Numbered from the stretch's first letter, positions 35,232 through 45,070 are shown. The stretch is 64,000 nucleotides of DNA from Duganella guangzhouensis (GCF_009674535.1 NZ_WKJK01000001.1:434001-498000), one strand, 5' to 3'. Translations and numbers: made by a program. The notes: a model not told the origin generated them from the sequence alone.

Positions 35232-36457
35232 GCCGGCACCTCGTGCTGGCGGAAGTAGCGCCGCGCCACCACGATCGCCACCGCCTGCATGGCCGCGCAC
35301 AGATAGAAAGTGCTGCCGACCCGCCAGTCGCTGGACGCCAGATGGCTGACCTCACCGAGAATGGCCGAGCCCAGCAGCGGCATGAAAATCACGCCGACGC
35401 TGCTGATCGATTGCAGCGATCCCATCAACTCGCCTTGCTCGCCCGGTGGCGTGTTTTTGGAAACAATGCTTTGCAGGGCCGGGCCGATGGCAAACGACAG
35501 CACATTGCAAAGAATGAGCACATACATCATCCAGCCATGCGTGGCCAGGCCGTACAGCAGGTAGGTGATGCCGCCCGAGATCAGGCCCAGCAGCGACAGC
35601 CGCACTTCACCGAAACGCTTGATCAGTACGCCCAGCAAGCCGGCTTGCACCACCGCCGCCGTCAGGCCGACGCAGAACAGCGCGGCGCCATTCTGGCCGG
35701 TGCTCCAGTTGAAACGGAAAGTGGTGTACAGCACCCAGGTGGTTTGCAGCATCATCTGCGCCAGCGTGGCCAGCGTGAAGGTCAGCAGCAGGCCGCGAAT
35801 GTCGGTGCGGCGCGCCAGCTTGGCCAGCGCCGACAGCGGATTGATACGCGCCAGCGTGAACGGCGCGCGCGCTCCCGGCGCCAGCGATTCCGGCACCGCG
35901 AAGTAACCGTAGACGAAGTTGGCGGCCGATAGCGCGCCAGCCACATAAAACGGCAGGTGCAGGTCGACCCCGCCCAGCAGCCCGCCCAGCATCGGCCCGC
36001 AGATGAAGCCCAGGCCGAACGCGGCGCCGACCTTGCCGAAACTTTTGGCGCGGTTTTCCGGCGTCGAGATATCGGACGCATAGGCCGACGCCACCGACAT
36101 GCTGGCCGACGACATGCCGCCGATCACGCGGCCGATGAACAGACAGGCCAGATTCGGTGCCCACGCCGTGCTGAGGAAATTGATGCACATGCCGGCCATC
36201 GAATACAGCAGCACCGGGCGGCGGCCGACGCGGTCGCTGATGGCGCCCAGCATCGGCATGAACAGAAATTGCATCAGGCCGAATACGGCGCTCATCATGC
36301 CGTACCAGTAAGCCTGGCTTTCGCGGGTGCCGGCGAATTCGCCCACCAGCACCGGCAGCACCGGCACGATCAGGCCGATGCCCAACATGTCGATGAAAAC
36401 GCAGATCAGAACGAAGTTCAGATTCCCCGGTCGCGCCGGCGCTGCCGCTGCGGTCAT
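35228..36457 (-). CDS. MFS transporter, TetA/TCR-like
   Basis: 409 aa from ATG 36457, overlapping the HD-gene stop. Twelve transmembrane helices. Drug/proton antiporter signatures: IGLIVPVLPVLVGEFAG, the loop motif GAISDRVGRRPVLLYSM and GLGFICGPMLGGLLGG. It exports drugs or other small molecules. Middle gene of a tightly overlapping HD-MFS-SBP operon. Confidence 0.93.
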   Translation of the reverse strand: MTAAAAPARPGNLNFVLICVFIDMLGIGLIVPVLPVLVGEFAGTRESQAYWYGMMSAVFGLMQFLFMPMLGAISDRVGRRPVLLYSMAGMCINFLSTAWAPNLACLFIGRVIGGMSSASMSVASAYASDISTPENRAKSFGKVGAAFGLGFICGPMLGGLLGGVDLHLPFYVAGALSAANFVYGYFAVPESLAPGARAPFTLARINPLSALAKLARRTDIRGLLLTFTLATLAQMMLQTTWVLYTTFRFNWSTGQNGAALFCVGLTAAVVQAGLLGVLIKRFGEVRLSLLGLISGGITYLLYGLATHGWMMYVLILCNVLSFAIGPALQSIVSKNTPPGEQGELMGSLQSISSVGVIFMPLLGSAILGEVSHLASSDWRVGSTFYLCAAMQAVAIVVARRYFRQHEVPA

Positions 36458-37113
36458 GGCGTGGCCGGGCTGGCGGCCCATTCGGCGATGAAGGTGTCGC
36501 GGAAAGCGATCAGCTCTTTGAGCCGGGTTTCGGCCAGACGACGGCCGGAGCTGGTCTGCATCTTGCCGGGCAGGGTGGCCAGCTTGGTGTCGATGTGGTC
36601 GAGCGCATAGGCTTTGTCGTTGAGATCGCGGTGCAGCGCCATCGGATCGTCCGGGTGCGCCAGCGCCGAATTCATGCGGCCGGCGGTGTAAAACAGTCGC
36701 GCCAGGCCGACCGCGCCCAGCGCGTCCAGCCGGTCGGCGTCCTGCACGATGCGCGCTTCGATGGTTTCGGCGCGGATGCCGGCGGAAAAACTGTGGCTTT
36801 CGATGGCGTGCGCGACGGCGGCCAGCTTGTTCGGCGGGAAGTCCAGCTCGGCCAACTGGCGGCTGGCCAGCAGCGCCGCCTTGCGTGACGCCAGATGGCG
36901 TTCCGGATCGTCTTTCGGCAGGTTGACCAGGTCATGCAGATAACAGCCGGCCAGTACGACCAGGGCATCGGCTTCGGGGTAATCGTCCAGCAGCAGACTG
37001 GCGTTGCGCCAGACGCGGTGCAAATGATTGGTGTCGTGGGCGCCATCCATGCCCGAGGCCGCGTTGGCCAGGGCCACCAGGCGTGGGTGCCAGCTGGTAA
37101 GCAAGCTATTCAT
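36454..37113 (-). CDS. HD-domain phosphohydrolase
   Basis: 219 aa behind GGGAGA. The HD metal-site residues appear as DTNHLHRVWRNA (His), GCYLHDLVNLPKDD (HD), HAIESHSFSA (His) and VQDADRLDALGAVG (Asp). It resembles YedJ-type enzymes that hydrolyse nucleotide or phosphate monoesters. First gene of the operon with the MFS transporter and the binding protein. Substrate unknown. Confidence 0.9.
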   Translation of the reverse strand: MNSLLTSWHPRLVALANAASGMDGAHDTNHLHRVWRNASLLLDDYPEADALVVLAGCYLHDLVNLPKDDPERHLASRKAALLASRQLAELDFPPNKLAAVAHAIESHSFSAGIRAETIEARIVQDADRLDALGAVGLARLFYTAGRMNSALAHPDDPMALHRDLNDKAYALDHIDTKLATLPGKMQTSSGRRLAETRLKELIAFRDTFIAEWAASPATP

Positions 37114-37258
37114 CGTTCTCCCTGTGCGATGCCGATTTGCTACGCATCATACAGCGTCGACGCAGGCTTGTGCAGAGGAAAAAATAGCGCAAACAGCAAT
37201 GTGGAAATTGTCATAAGTTTATTTATTGCTGTAACGCATTTATTTGGTGCGATTGAAC

Positions 37259-37288
37259 TTGACTTGGGGTAACATTACGCCAAGTCAA
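37259..37288. promoter_or_regulatory. Perfect inverted repeat upstream of cheW
   Basis: TTGACTTGG (37259-37267) and CCAAGTCAA (37280-37288), with a 12-base spacer, lie 21 bases before the cheW start. It may be an operator or an mRNA stem near the ribosome site. Confidence 0.5.
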
Positions 37289-37309
37289 TTTAGTACTGAA
37301 GGAAAACAC

Positions 37310-37801
37310 ATGTCCAACGTTACCGAACTGTCGGTCGGCTCCAAGGCTGGCGAGTATCTGGCCTTTACCCTGGGCCAGGAAGAATACGGCATCGATATTC
37401 AAAAAGTCAGCGAAATCCGCAGCTATGAAACCCCAACCCGGATCGCCAACGCGCCGGAGTTTGTCAAGGGTGTGATCAACCTGCGCGGCCTGATCGTGCC
37501 GATCGTTGATATGCGCATCAAGTTCAAGCTGGGCACGCCGAGCTACGACCAGTTCACCGTGGTCATCATCCTCAACATCGGCCACCGCGTGGTGGGCATG
37601 GTGGTGGATCGCGTGTCTGACGTCACCACGCTGAGCCCGGAGCAGATCAAGCCGGCGCCGGAAATCGGCGCGGCCATGAATACCGACCACATCGTCGGCC
37701 TCGGCACCATCGAAGAGCGCATGCTGATTCTGGTCGATATCGACAAGCTGATGTCGAGTGCCGACATGGGCTTGATCGAAACCACCGCGCTGGCTGCCTA
37801 A
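37310..37801 (+). CDS. cheW: Chemotaxis coupling protein CheW
   Basis: 163 aa from the ATG after GAAGGA. Single CheW SH3-like domain: GEYLAFTLGQEEYGIDIQKV, IRSYETPTRIANAP, GVINLRGLIVPIVDMRIKF and VDRVSDVTTLSPEQIKPAP. It bridges CheA and chemoreceptors. It is followed by a chemoreceptor gene 70 bases downstream, a common orphan cheW-mcp pair; no CheA is in the window. Confidence 0.97.
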   Translation: MSNVTELSVGSKAGEYLAFTLGQEEYGIDIQKVSEIRSYETPTRIANAPEFVKGVINLRGLIVPIVDMRIKFKLGTPSYDQFTVVIILNIGHRVVGMVVDRVSDVTTLSPEQIKPAPEIGAAMNTDHIVGLGTIEERMLILVDIDKLMSSADMGLIETTALAA

Positions 37802-37871
37802 ACCGGACCGGGCGAGGCCCGATACTGGTAGGTCGATATTTTTGAGTTTACTGTGAGAGGTAGGTGCAAGA

Positions 37872-39518
37872 ATGAATATGTTGGCGAATATCAGTATCGG
37901 AAAACGCCTGGCCCTGGGTTTTACGATCATTTTGGCGTTTGCGATGCTGATTACCGGCATCAGCGTATGGCGCCTGCAAGGCGTGGCTTCGGCCACCAGT
38001 GAAATGATGCAGGTGCCGCTGGCCAAGGAGCGCATGATCTCCGACTGGTCCGGCAAGATCGACAGCGGCATCCGCCGCACCACCGCGATCGCGCGCAGCA
38101 GCGATGCCTCGCTGGGCGCTTATTTTGCAGAGGAATCCAAAGCCTCGTCGGCCGCTTCGTCCGAGCTGCAAAAGAAAATTGAAACCCTGATCAGCGACGC
38201 CGACGAGAAGGATTTGTTCGTCCGCATCGGCGAGCAACGCAAAGTCTACCTGTCGTCGCGCGACCAGATTGCCAAGCTGAAGACCGCAGGCGACCTGGAT
38301 GAAGCTAACAAGATTTTTGAAAACGTTTTCCGTCCCGGCACGGCCAAGTATCAGGAATTGATCGTTGAGCTGCTGAAAATGCAGCGCGCGAAGATTGACG
38401 CCGCCGCCGCGCATATCGAAGACATCGCTTCCAGCAGCCGTCAGCTGCTGTTTGTGCTGGCCGCGCTGGTGCTGGCGTTTGGCGTTACCTCCGCCTGGCT
38501 GCTGACCAGTGGCATCGTGCGTCCGCTGCAGGAAGCGGTGGCGGCGGCGCGTCGCGTCGCCAGCGGCGATCTGACCGGCCATATCGACGACAGCGCCAAG
38601 GATGAAACCGGCCAACTGCTGTCGGCGTTGAAGGAGATGAACGCCAGCCTGCTGGGCATCGTTACCGAAGTGCGTTCGGGTACCGATCACATCACCACCT
38701 CGTCCACCGAAATTGCACAGGGCAATCAGGATCTGTCGCGCCGCACCGAGCAGCAAGCCGGCGCGCTGGAGGAGACCGCGTCGTCGATGGAGGAACTGAC
38801 TTCGACCGTGAAGCACAATGCGGACAACGCGCGCCAGGCCAATCAGCTGGCGGCCAATGCGGCGCAGGTGGCGGTCAAGGGCGGCGAAGTGGTGGCGCAG
38901 GTGGTGGGCACCATGGATTCGATCAACCAGTCGTCCAGCAAAATCGTCGACATCATTGCGGTGATTGACGGGATTGCGTTCCAGACCAATATCCTGGCCT
39001 TGAACGCGGCGGTGGAAGCGGCGCGCGCCGGCGAGCAGGGACGCGGCTTTGCGGTGGTGGCGTCGGAAGTGCGCAATCTGGCGCAGCGTTCGGCGTCGGC
39101 GGCCAAGGAAATCAAGGCGCTGATTGGTGATTCGGTGGACAAGGTCAATCAGGGCAGCAAGCTGGTGGCCGATGCCGGCACCACGATGGATGAAATTGTC
39201 GCCAGCGTGCATAAAGTCAGCGACATGATTTCGGAGATTACCGCCGCCAGCAGCGAGCAAAGCGCCGGCATCAACGAAGTGAATCAGGCGATCGGCTCGA
39301 TGGACGCGGTGACGCAGCAGAACGCGGCGTTGGTTGAGCAGGCTGCGGCTGCGGCGGAATCGATGCAGCATCAGGCGGCGGCGCTGGCGCAGGCGGTCAG
39401 TGTGTTCAAGGTGAGTGACAGTGTGACGGCATTCGCACCGCGCGGCAGCAGCAGCGGCAGCGCCACGCGTACCGCGTCGTCGGAACGCCCAACCCTGCGC
39501 ATCGCCCGCAGCGCCTAG
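37872..39518 (+). CDS. Methyl-accepting chemotaxis protein
   Basis: 548 aa. TM1 ([21 protein letters not shown]), a four-helix-bundle periplasmic ligand domain (about 35-190), TM2 ([20 protein letters not shown]), HAMP, then the signalling domain. The kinase-contact hairpin has [20 protein letters not shown], adjoining [17 protein letters not shown]. The methylation helices contain Gln/Glu pairs ([20 protein letters not shown]). It lacks the C-terminal NWETF pentapeptide for CheR docking. Ligand unknown. Confidence 0.96.
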   Translation: MNMLANISIGKRLALGFTIILAFAMLITGISVWRLQGVASATSEMMQVPLAKERMISDWSGKIDSGIRRTTAIARSSDASLGAYFAEESKASSAASSELQKKIETLISDADEKDLFVRIGEQRKVYLSSRDQIAKLKTAGDLDEANKIFENVFRPGTAKYQELIVELLKMQRAKIDAAAAHIEDIASSSRQLLFVLAALVLAFGVTSAWLLTSGIVRPLQEAVAAARRVASGDLTGHIDDSAKDETGQLLSALKEMNASLLGIVTEVRSGTDHITTSSTEIAQGNQDLSRRTEQQAGALEETASSMEELTSTVKHNADNARQANQLAANAAQVAVKGGEVVAQVVGTMDSINQSSSKIVDIIAVIDGIAFQTNILALNAAVEAARAGEQGRGFAVVASEVRNLAQRSASAAKEIKALIGDSVDKVNQGSKLVADAGTTMDEIVASVHKVSDMISEITAASSEQSAGINEVNQAIGSMDAVTQQNAALVEQAAAAAESMQHQAAALAQAVSVFKVSDSVTAFAPRGSSSGSATRTASSERPTLRIARSA

Positions 39519-39520
39519 CA

Positions 39521-39600
39521 CGTCGTTCCCGCGAAAGCGGGAACCCATAGGCCACGTGCTCGGTGGCGCCGCATGGATTCCCGCTTTCGCGGGAATGACA
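39521..39600. repeat. REP doublet (inverted pair)
   Basis: Two palindromic units, TTCCCGCGAAAGCGGGAA (39526-39543) and TTCCCGCTTTCGCGGGAA (39578-39595), are arranged as an inverted pair. The flanks TCGT/ACCCA and TGGA/TGACA are near-complementary. The sequence is the familiar family giving SRESGNP-type peptides when translated. It lies between convergent genes and may also end both transcripts. Confidence 0.75.
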
Positions 39601-39611
39601 GGAATGGCGCT

Positions 39612-40271
39612 TCAGCCGCCGGCGATGGCCTGTTGCGACAAGCGGTCCGCGTCGCCATTGCGGTGGCGCGGCACCCAACGCAGCTGCACGCCGCCCAGCG
39701 CAGCGATCAGCTCCGCCACCCGCGCGCGATACTCCTCTAATCCCTTAGCGCCACGCGCCGCTCCCAGATTCACATCATTGACGACCACCTGGCTATCGCC
39801 ATACACAGTGAGTCCAGTCGCCCCGGCCAACCGCGCCGCCTCCAGCAACGCCGTCAGCGCCAGATATTCTGCTTCACTGCTGTTGCCATGCCCTGCGCGA
39901 CGGCTGATCTCCACCTGCTGACCATCCGGCCCGCACAGCAGCGCGCCTATCCCGATCGCTCCCGGATTCGGATGCGCCGAGCCATCGAACCAGCCGCGCC
40001 AGCCGCCAGCCGGCTGCAATGCGGCCTTGCGCGCCGCCAGCTTGTGCGCACTGACCGCCTGCCGCGCCAGCCGTCGTTCCTCATCGCGCTGCCTTGACTG
40101 CTCCCGCTCCGCCAGCAAATGCGCCAACCCCAGTGCCCCGGCGGCCAGCGTCAACACCTGCAGCAATGCCTGCTGCTCACTTAACCGCATGCGCGTCGCC
40201 AAACGACGCGCGGCCACGCGCTCGCCCTTGTAGGCGGCCGTGGCCAGCATTTCAAACTCTAAAGAATCCAT
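39612..40271 (-). CDS. RNase H-family protein with helical N-terminal extension
   Basis: 219 aa. Residues about 1-85 are helical and Arg/Glu-rich. The RNase HI-like domain follows: WFDGSAHPNPG (Asp), NSSEAEYLAL (Glu), VYGDSQVVVNDVN (Asp) and WVPRHRNGDADRLS (Asp), so all four acidic active-site residues are present. It could cut RNA in RNA-DNA hybrids. It starts within the stop of the upstream gene (TAATG overlap). Confidence 0.88.
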   Translation of the reverse strand: MDSLEFEMLATAAYKGERVAARRLATRMRLSEQQALLQVLTLAAGALGLAHLLAEREQSRQRDEERRLARQAVSAHKLAARKAALQPAGGWRGWFDGSAHPNPGAIGIGALLCGPDGQQVEISRRAGHGNSSEAEYLALTALLEAARLAGATGLTVYGDSQVVVNDVNLGAARGAKGLEEYRARVAELIAALGGVQLRWVPRHRNGDADRLSQQAIAGG

Positions 40272-41002
40272 TAATCACGACGTCCGTTATCGGGATGACG
40301 ATCATACCTGTTTGGCACGCCGTCGCCATCGCGATCGCGGTCGTGGCGATTGGGCACGCCGTCATGGTCGCGGTCACCCCGGCCGCGATTATCGGCGCGG
40401 TTGTCGTGACGGTCGTAGCGATTGGGGATGCCATCGTGATCGCGGTCGCCGTTCGGACCACGGTCCCAGCGCGCCTCCTGGCGATACCAGTGGCCGTCAC
40501 GCTGCTCCCAGCGCGGCTGCGAATACACATAACCCGGCCGCGAAGCGATCCAGTTGCCGCCTACCCAAACGTGGCGGTTGCCGCGCCAGTCCCAATAACC
40601 CGGCGACCAGAGATAACCGGCGCGCGGCGGAGGAACCACCTCATAACGCGGTGGCGGCGGCGCGACGCTGATGTAGCTCGGGCCATTGTCGACCACCACC
40701 CAGCCGGCCGGCATCAAACGCCAGCCGCCGCCATCGCGTACCCATTCGGCGGGACGCCAGTGGCTGCCGATACGCTCCTGTTCCCAGTGGCCGGCATACC
40801 AGACGTGGCGATGGCCGTCCCAGTTCCAGTAACCCGGCGCCCACACATAACCGCGACGCGGTGCGGGCACGCTTTCAAAACGTAGTGGTGGCGGCGCGTT
40901 GCCGATCACGATGCTGACGCCGACCTGCGCGGAGGCGATCGACGGTATAAAAGCAGCGCCGCTCAGTGCGAGCATGGCGGTGGCGAATAGGGGCTTGAGC
41001 AT
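40271..41002 (-). CDS. Exported YXWGXW-repeat protein with calcium-type DxDxDG tail
   Basis: 243 aa from the ATG after GGAGGA. Signal peptide ...SIASA. Repeats such as GYVWAPGYWNWDGHRHVWYA and GYLWSPGYWDWRGNRHVWVG are the Trp-rich YXWGXW/BcpO-type repeats. The C-terminus carries about three thrombospondin-3-like units (DRDHDGIPNRYDR, DRDHDGVPNRHDR, DRDGDGVPNRYDR) likely to bind calcium. An envelope location is probable; function unknown. Confidence 0.85.
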   Translation of the reverse strand: MLKPLFATAMLALSGAAFIPSIASAQVGVSIVIGNAPPPLRFESVPAPRRGYVWAPGYWNWDGHRHVWYAGHWEQERIGSHWRPAEWVRDGGGWRLMPAGWVVVDNGPSYISVAPPPPRYEVVPPPRAGYLWSPGYWDWRGNRHVWVGGNWIASRPGYVYSQPRWEQRDGHWYRQEARWDRGPNGDRDHDGIPNRYDRHDNRADNRGRGDRDHDGVPNRHDRDRDGDGVPNRYDRHPDNGRRD

Positions 41003-41229
41003 GATGGAGTCCTCCGTTGATTCAGTTGCGCTAATCCTGCGCATGAATCCACTCTATCAAACGGCGTAAGGCTCGGCTGCGAATGATGCAACTTTTTACA
41101 TATGACACAAAGCTGAGAGAGAGCTGTGTGCGCTGGCGTACGGAAGGGAGAGAGAAGGGAGGTGCTTCGTCTGTCACGCAGCGGCGCGGTGGTGGCGGCC
41201 GTGCGGACAGGCGAAGCTGTGGTGCGCGT

Positions 41230-41457
41230 TCAAATCGCGGCCTCTTTGCTGCTGCCTGCGGCCAGCGCGGTGGCGCGTTCTTCACGCAGCGATTGCAGTT
41301 TCTGTTCAGCCGTCAGGCGTTTGGCGCTGACTACGACGGTAGGCATGGCGGCGGCCGTGGTGGTGTCTACCGGGGCGCGGTCCAGCGAGTAAGCGGCGCT
41401 GCAAGCCAGGGCGACGGTGACGACGAATACGGCTTCAAAGTTTTTCAGGACGTTCAT
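41230..41457 (-). CDS. Small exported hypothetical protein
   Basis: 75 aa beginning MNVLKNFEAVFVVTVALACS, a signal peptide or anchor, after AGGAGAAAC. The mature part contains MPTVVVSAKRLTAEQKLQSL and ends SSKEAAI. No known motif. Conserved small genes of this type are common in Oxalobacteraceae (impression, not searched). Confidence 0.55.
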   Translation of the reverse strand: MNVLKNFEAVFVVTVALACSAAYSLDRAPVDTTTAAAMPTVVVSAKRLTAEQKLQSLREERATALAAGSSKEAAI

Positions 41458-41647
41458 TTTGTTTCTCCTTCGGTGGTTGATTTGAGCTTCGATGTAGTCA
41501 CTGTATCTCCAAGCCCCGCAAGCCGCGACGGGATTGCGACGAGCCGCATTTTGGACGGCCCGAAATGCATTTTGGCGCGACGGGAGCCTGATTTTTCCCG
41601 GTCCCCCGGCTAAGGACGGCCAGAGCGATCATCACTGCGAGGGGCGT

Positions 41648-44600
41648 ATGCCGCGATTTGTCACCACCATCCTGCAAGCCTGGGCCGAGCGCCGCCGCGC
41701 CCGTCGGCGCCAGGCCAATCTGCGCGCCGGCCAGCGCGGCATGACGCTCGTTTCATCGCGCCCGGCCGCACCTAACCAAGCGTCCACCGCCCAGCGCGAC
41801 CGCTCCGGCCCCGCACCAGCCAGCACCGCGCCCGGCATTGGCGGCCAGCCCGGCCGTTCGCCAACGGGCGCCGTGCGCGACACGCGTGGCCACGCTTTCG
41901 GCAACGGGCCATCCGACGCCTCCGGCCCGGCGCGCGCCGCCGATCGCAGCCCGGTGCGTTTCGTCTGGCTGTTGTTGGCCGCTTTGTGCGTCACGCTCGG
42001 CGGCGGCGCGCTGATTGCCGGCCATGCGCGCCACCTGGCCGCCGCCACCGCCAGCACGCCGCAATCCGCCGCCAACATCCGTGCCGCCAATGCCTACCAA
42101 TCCGTATTGCCCGGTGCCGCATTCACCGTTCCCGGGCAGCCTGGCATCAGCACCAGTTTGCAGCCGGCCGGTGCCCTGCTGATCGCCGCCGGTCTGCAAG
42201 CCGCGCCGCCGGTACGCATAGACCTGTGCAGCCAGATGCGCAGCCCCACCGATCCGCGCCTGCTGCCGCTGCGCCTCGGCTACCGCTTCGACGATGTCAA
42301 ACGCTGGGTGGCCCACAACGAACAAGCCAACCTCCAGATCTCACTACGCAACGTGCTGCTGGTGGCAGACCGCGACAGCGGCACCAACGCCATGCCCGAA
42401 GTGCAGATCGAAGGCAGCGCCCGCGCCGACTTTAACGACCCGCTCAGCGAACCACTGCAACTGAGCTGGCATAACAAACAGGGACAAGCACGTTGGATCA
42501 GTGACGCCAGCTTCGGCCAAATAGAGCAGGGCGCCAGCGGCCAGGTCGCGCTGCGCCAGCAAGGCTGGCTGCTGTGGGGCGACGCCAGCGCACTGCGCAT
42601 CGAACGCCGCAACAACGCCATGTGCCCGCAGGCCGGCGAACTGCTGGTGCAGATGTATCGCCCGGCTGGCGCGGCAACCCAGCCTGTCAGCGCATTGGTC
42701 ACCGCCTTCCCCGCGCGCGGCCGCGCCATCAGCGCCTACCTCGCGCCCGGCAGCTACCAAGTCCCCGCCGCCGCCAGCGCCGAACTGGAAGACCAATCCC
42801 TGTTCGAAGCCCTGCAAACCCAAGGCCTGATCCGCCTCACCCGCGCCGGCACCATCGAACTCGCGCCACGCGACCTGCCGCAATGGCAAGCCGCCGGCGC
42901 CACCGAACGCGCTGCGGAACTCAACGACTGGCAGCAGATCCAGCCCGGCGCCGCCACGCAAAAACTCTTCAAGCGCCTCTACTACCAGGCCGACGGCGCT
43001 TACGTCCGCCAGCAGATCGACATCTACAACAGCGAACGCCGCCTGCTGGCATGGCGCATCAAGACCCCGGCCGGCCTGGCGCTGGAATGGAACGCCACCA
43101 CCAGCGGCCGCAACGCCCCGGTGATGATCGCCACCACCAGCCAGATGCCGGTCGCCGCCTCGCGCCTGTTCGCCGCGCTGCCGCAGGGCTGGCAAGCATG
43201 GACCCGCGTCGCTCGCTGGCCGCAGGCCGGCGAGGGCAATGGTGCACGTCCCAACGTTCACCTGACACTCAACCTCGCCCATGCCGCCATCGGTGGCGAA
43301 GTGCTGCAGTTGATGGTGGCCGGTCATGTCGGCAGCGGCATCAGCGGCGCCGGTGCGCAATACGCCCCGGCCTGCAGCGGCCGCGCCTGCGCCAGCTCTG
43401 GCGACGTCCAGCAAATCACACTGACACTGCAAGCCGGCGCCCGCAGCATCCAGCTGGATGTGCAGCCGCTCGACTTCAACACCCCGGAAGACCAGAAATA
43501 CCGCCACCTGCGCATCGCCGGCGGAAAGCTGATCTGGCAACCGCTGGCGCAGAGCGACAACACCATCGCCCGCGCTGTCGCGCCATCGGCAGTGCGCCTG
43601 CAAGACCGCAATGGCACCATGCTGTGGTCCGACGGTGCGCCCAGCGACGCCGCCATCGATGCCGGCCTGGCGCCGCTGCTAGGCATCACGCCGGACCACG
43701 CCAACAGCATCGCCGGCATGCTGGCGCGCTTGCCAGCGCCCGCAGGCAGCATCAACGCCACGCTGACGCTGGACCTGCCGCTGCAGGCGCTCAGCCAGCA
43801 CGTACTGGATTGCGTCGCCATGAAACGCGGCCATTGGGACGATGGCCGCTGCGTCGGCGGCCAGGCCATACCTGAGGGCCGTCACGCCGGCCTGGTCATC
43901 CTCGACACCGAAACCGGCGACATCCTGGCCGCCGCCGGCGCGGGCACCGGCGACATCAGCGCCGCCAACTGGCCCGAAGTGCGCGACTTCGACCGCACCA
44001 GTCCCGCGCGCAGCCCGCTGCGGCTGCCGGCCTTCCAACATGACGGCGGCGCTCATCAGAGTCCCGGCTCCACCTTCAAAGTAGTGAGCGCGCTGGGGTT
44101 GGAACTGGCCGCGCAAAACGATCCGCAAATCGACGCGCTGTTGGGCGGCATGCCGCTACCGGCCATCAACCGCCTGGCCGCGCAGCGCGGCTACGGCTTC
44201 CAGACCGATGCCGCCAGCTATCCGCTCAATCCACGCCTGGCTCATATCACCAACTACCGCGAGCAAAGCCTGGACCGTCGCGCCCAAGAGGGCAGGCTCG
44301 GACTGGCGCAAGCGCTGACCTACAGCCTGAATACCTGGTTCGCCTGGTCCGGCGAGATGAGTGACCGCAGCCTGTTCGGCCGTCCGGACGGCGGCGCCCC
44401 CGACCTGCAGGCGCTGGATGCCGACGCGCTGGACGCGGTCCGCCCCATCGTCGCCGCCGCGCACCGTCTCGGCTTCGAACAGGCGCTGCGCCTGGATGGC
44501 GGCCTGCTGCCGGCCGATTTCAACTGGCGCGCCTGGGACGCGCTGCAAGCCACGCCGGCCCATATGGACCCGATCCACACCCGCCACGAACTGCGTCAGA

Positions 44601-45070
44601 TGACGATCGGCCTGCGCATGCAGACCACACCGCTGCAAATGGCGCTGGCCTCGGCGGCGGTGGGGCAGGGCCGAGTGGTCAGCCCGCGCCTGATGCTGAC
44701 GCTGGACCGCACTACCAGCAGCACGCAGTCCGCACCGCCGCTGGGTATCCGCCTGGATCGCATCAAGGCCGGCATGAAAGGCGTGGTCGATGTGGGCACC
44801 GGCGCCGGCGCCTTCCGTGGCGCCGCGCTGACCAAAGTCCGTCCAGCCCTGTATGGCAAAACCGGCACCGCGCCGACCGGCGAGGACACGGCCACGGTCT
44901 GGTTCACCGGCTGGCTGGAGGCTGGCGCGCTGCCCGGTCAGACCCACCGGCTGGCGATGGCGGCCTTCGTCAGCCACTCGGACGCCACCGGCGGCGAGCA
45001 CGCGGCGCCGGTGATCGCCGCCATCCTGTCCACGCTGGCCTCGCAGAACGGTGAACAGAAGGGGAAATAG
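41648..45070 (+). CDS. Very large class B-like penicillin-binding protein (transpeptidase)
   Basis: 1,140 aa from ATG 41648. A basic Pro/Ala-rich cytoplasmic stretch (1-100) is followed by one membrane anchor (about 104-126) and a roughly 600-residue region without recognised domain. The C-terminal transpeptidase has SxxK at Ser808-Lys811 (STFK), SxN at Ser893 (SLN) and KTG at 1071-1073 (KTGTA). There is no glycosyltransferase domain. It would cross-link peptidoglycan in the periplasm. Its partners here are kinase-signalling genes rather than ftsW/rodA. Class B PBPs are usually 550-750 aa. Confidence 0.9.
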   Translation: MPRFVTTILQAWAERRRARRRQANLRAGQRGMTLVSSRPAAPNQASTAQRDRSGPAPASTAPGIGGQPGRSPTGAVRDTRGHAFGNGPSDASGPARAADRSPVRFVWLLLAALCVTLGGGALIAGHARHLAAATASTPQSAANIRAANAYQSVLPGAAFTVPGQPGISTSLQPAGALLIAAGLQAAPPVRIDLCSQMRSPTDPRLLPLRLGYRFDDVKRWVAHNEQANLQISLRNVLLVADRDSGTNAMPEVQIEGSARADFNDPLSEPLQLSWHNKQGQARWISDASFGQIEQGASGQVALRQQGWLLWGDASALRIERRNNAMCPQAGELLVQMYRPAGAATQPVSALVTAFPARGRAISAYLAPGSYQVPAAASAELEDQSLFEALQTQGLIRLTRAGTIELAPRDLPQWQAAGATERAAELNDWQQIQPGAATQKLFKRLYYQADGAYVRQQIDIYNSERRLLAWRIKTPAGLALEWNATTSGRNAPVMIATTSQMPVAASRLFAALPQGWQAWTRVARWPQAGEGNGARPNVHLTLNLAHAAIGGEVLQLMVAGHVGSGISGAGAQYAPACSGRACASSGDVQQITLTLQAGARSIQLDVQPLDFNTPEDQKYRHLRIAGGKLIWQPLAQSDNTIARAVAPSAVRLQDRNGTMLWSDGAPSDAAIDAGLAPLLGITPDHANSIAGMLARLPAPAGSINATLTLDLPLQALSQHVLDCVAMKRGHWDDGRCVGGQAIPEGRHAGLVILDTETGDILAAAGAGTGDISAANWPEVRDFDRTSPARSPLRLPAFQHDGGAHQSPGSTFKVVSALGLELAAQNDPQIDALLGGMPLPAINRLAAQRGYGFQTDAASYPLNPRLAHITNYREQSLDRRAQEGRLGLAQALTYSLNTWFAWSGEMSDRSLFGRPDGGAPDLQALDADALDAVRPIVAAAHRLGFEQALRLDGGLLPADFNWRAWDALQATPAHMDPIHTRHELRQMTIGLRMQTTPLQMALASAAVGQGRVVSPRLMLTLDRTTSSTQSAPPLGIRLDRIKAGMKGVVDVGTGAGAFRGAALTKVRPALYGKTGTAPTGEDTATVWFTGWLEAGALPGQTHRLAMAAFVSHSDATGGEHAAPVIAAILSTLASQNGEQKGK

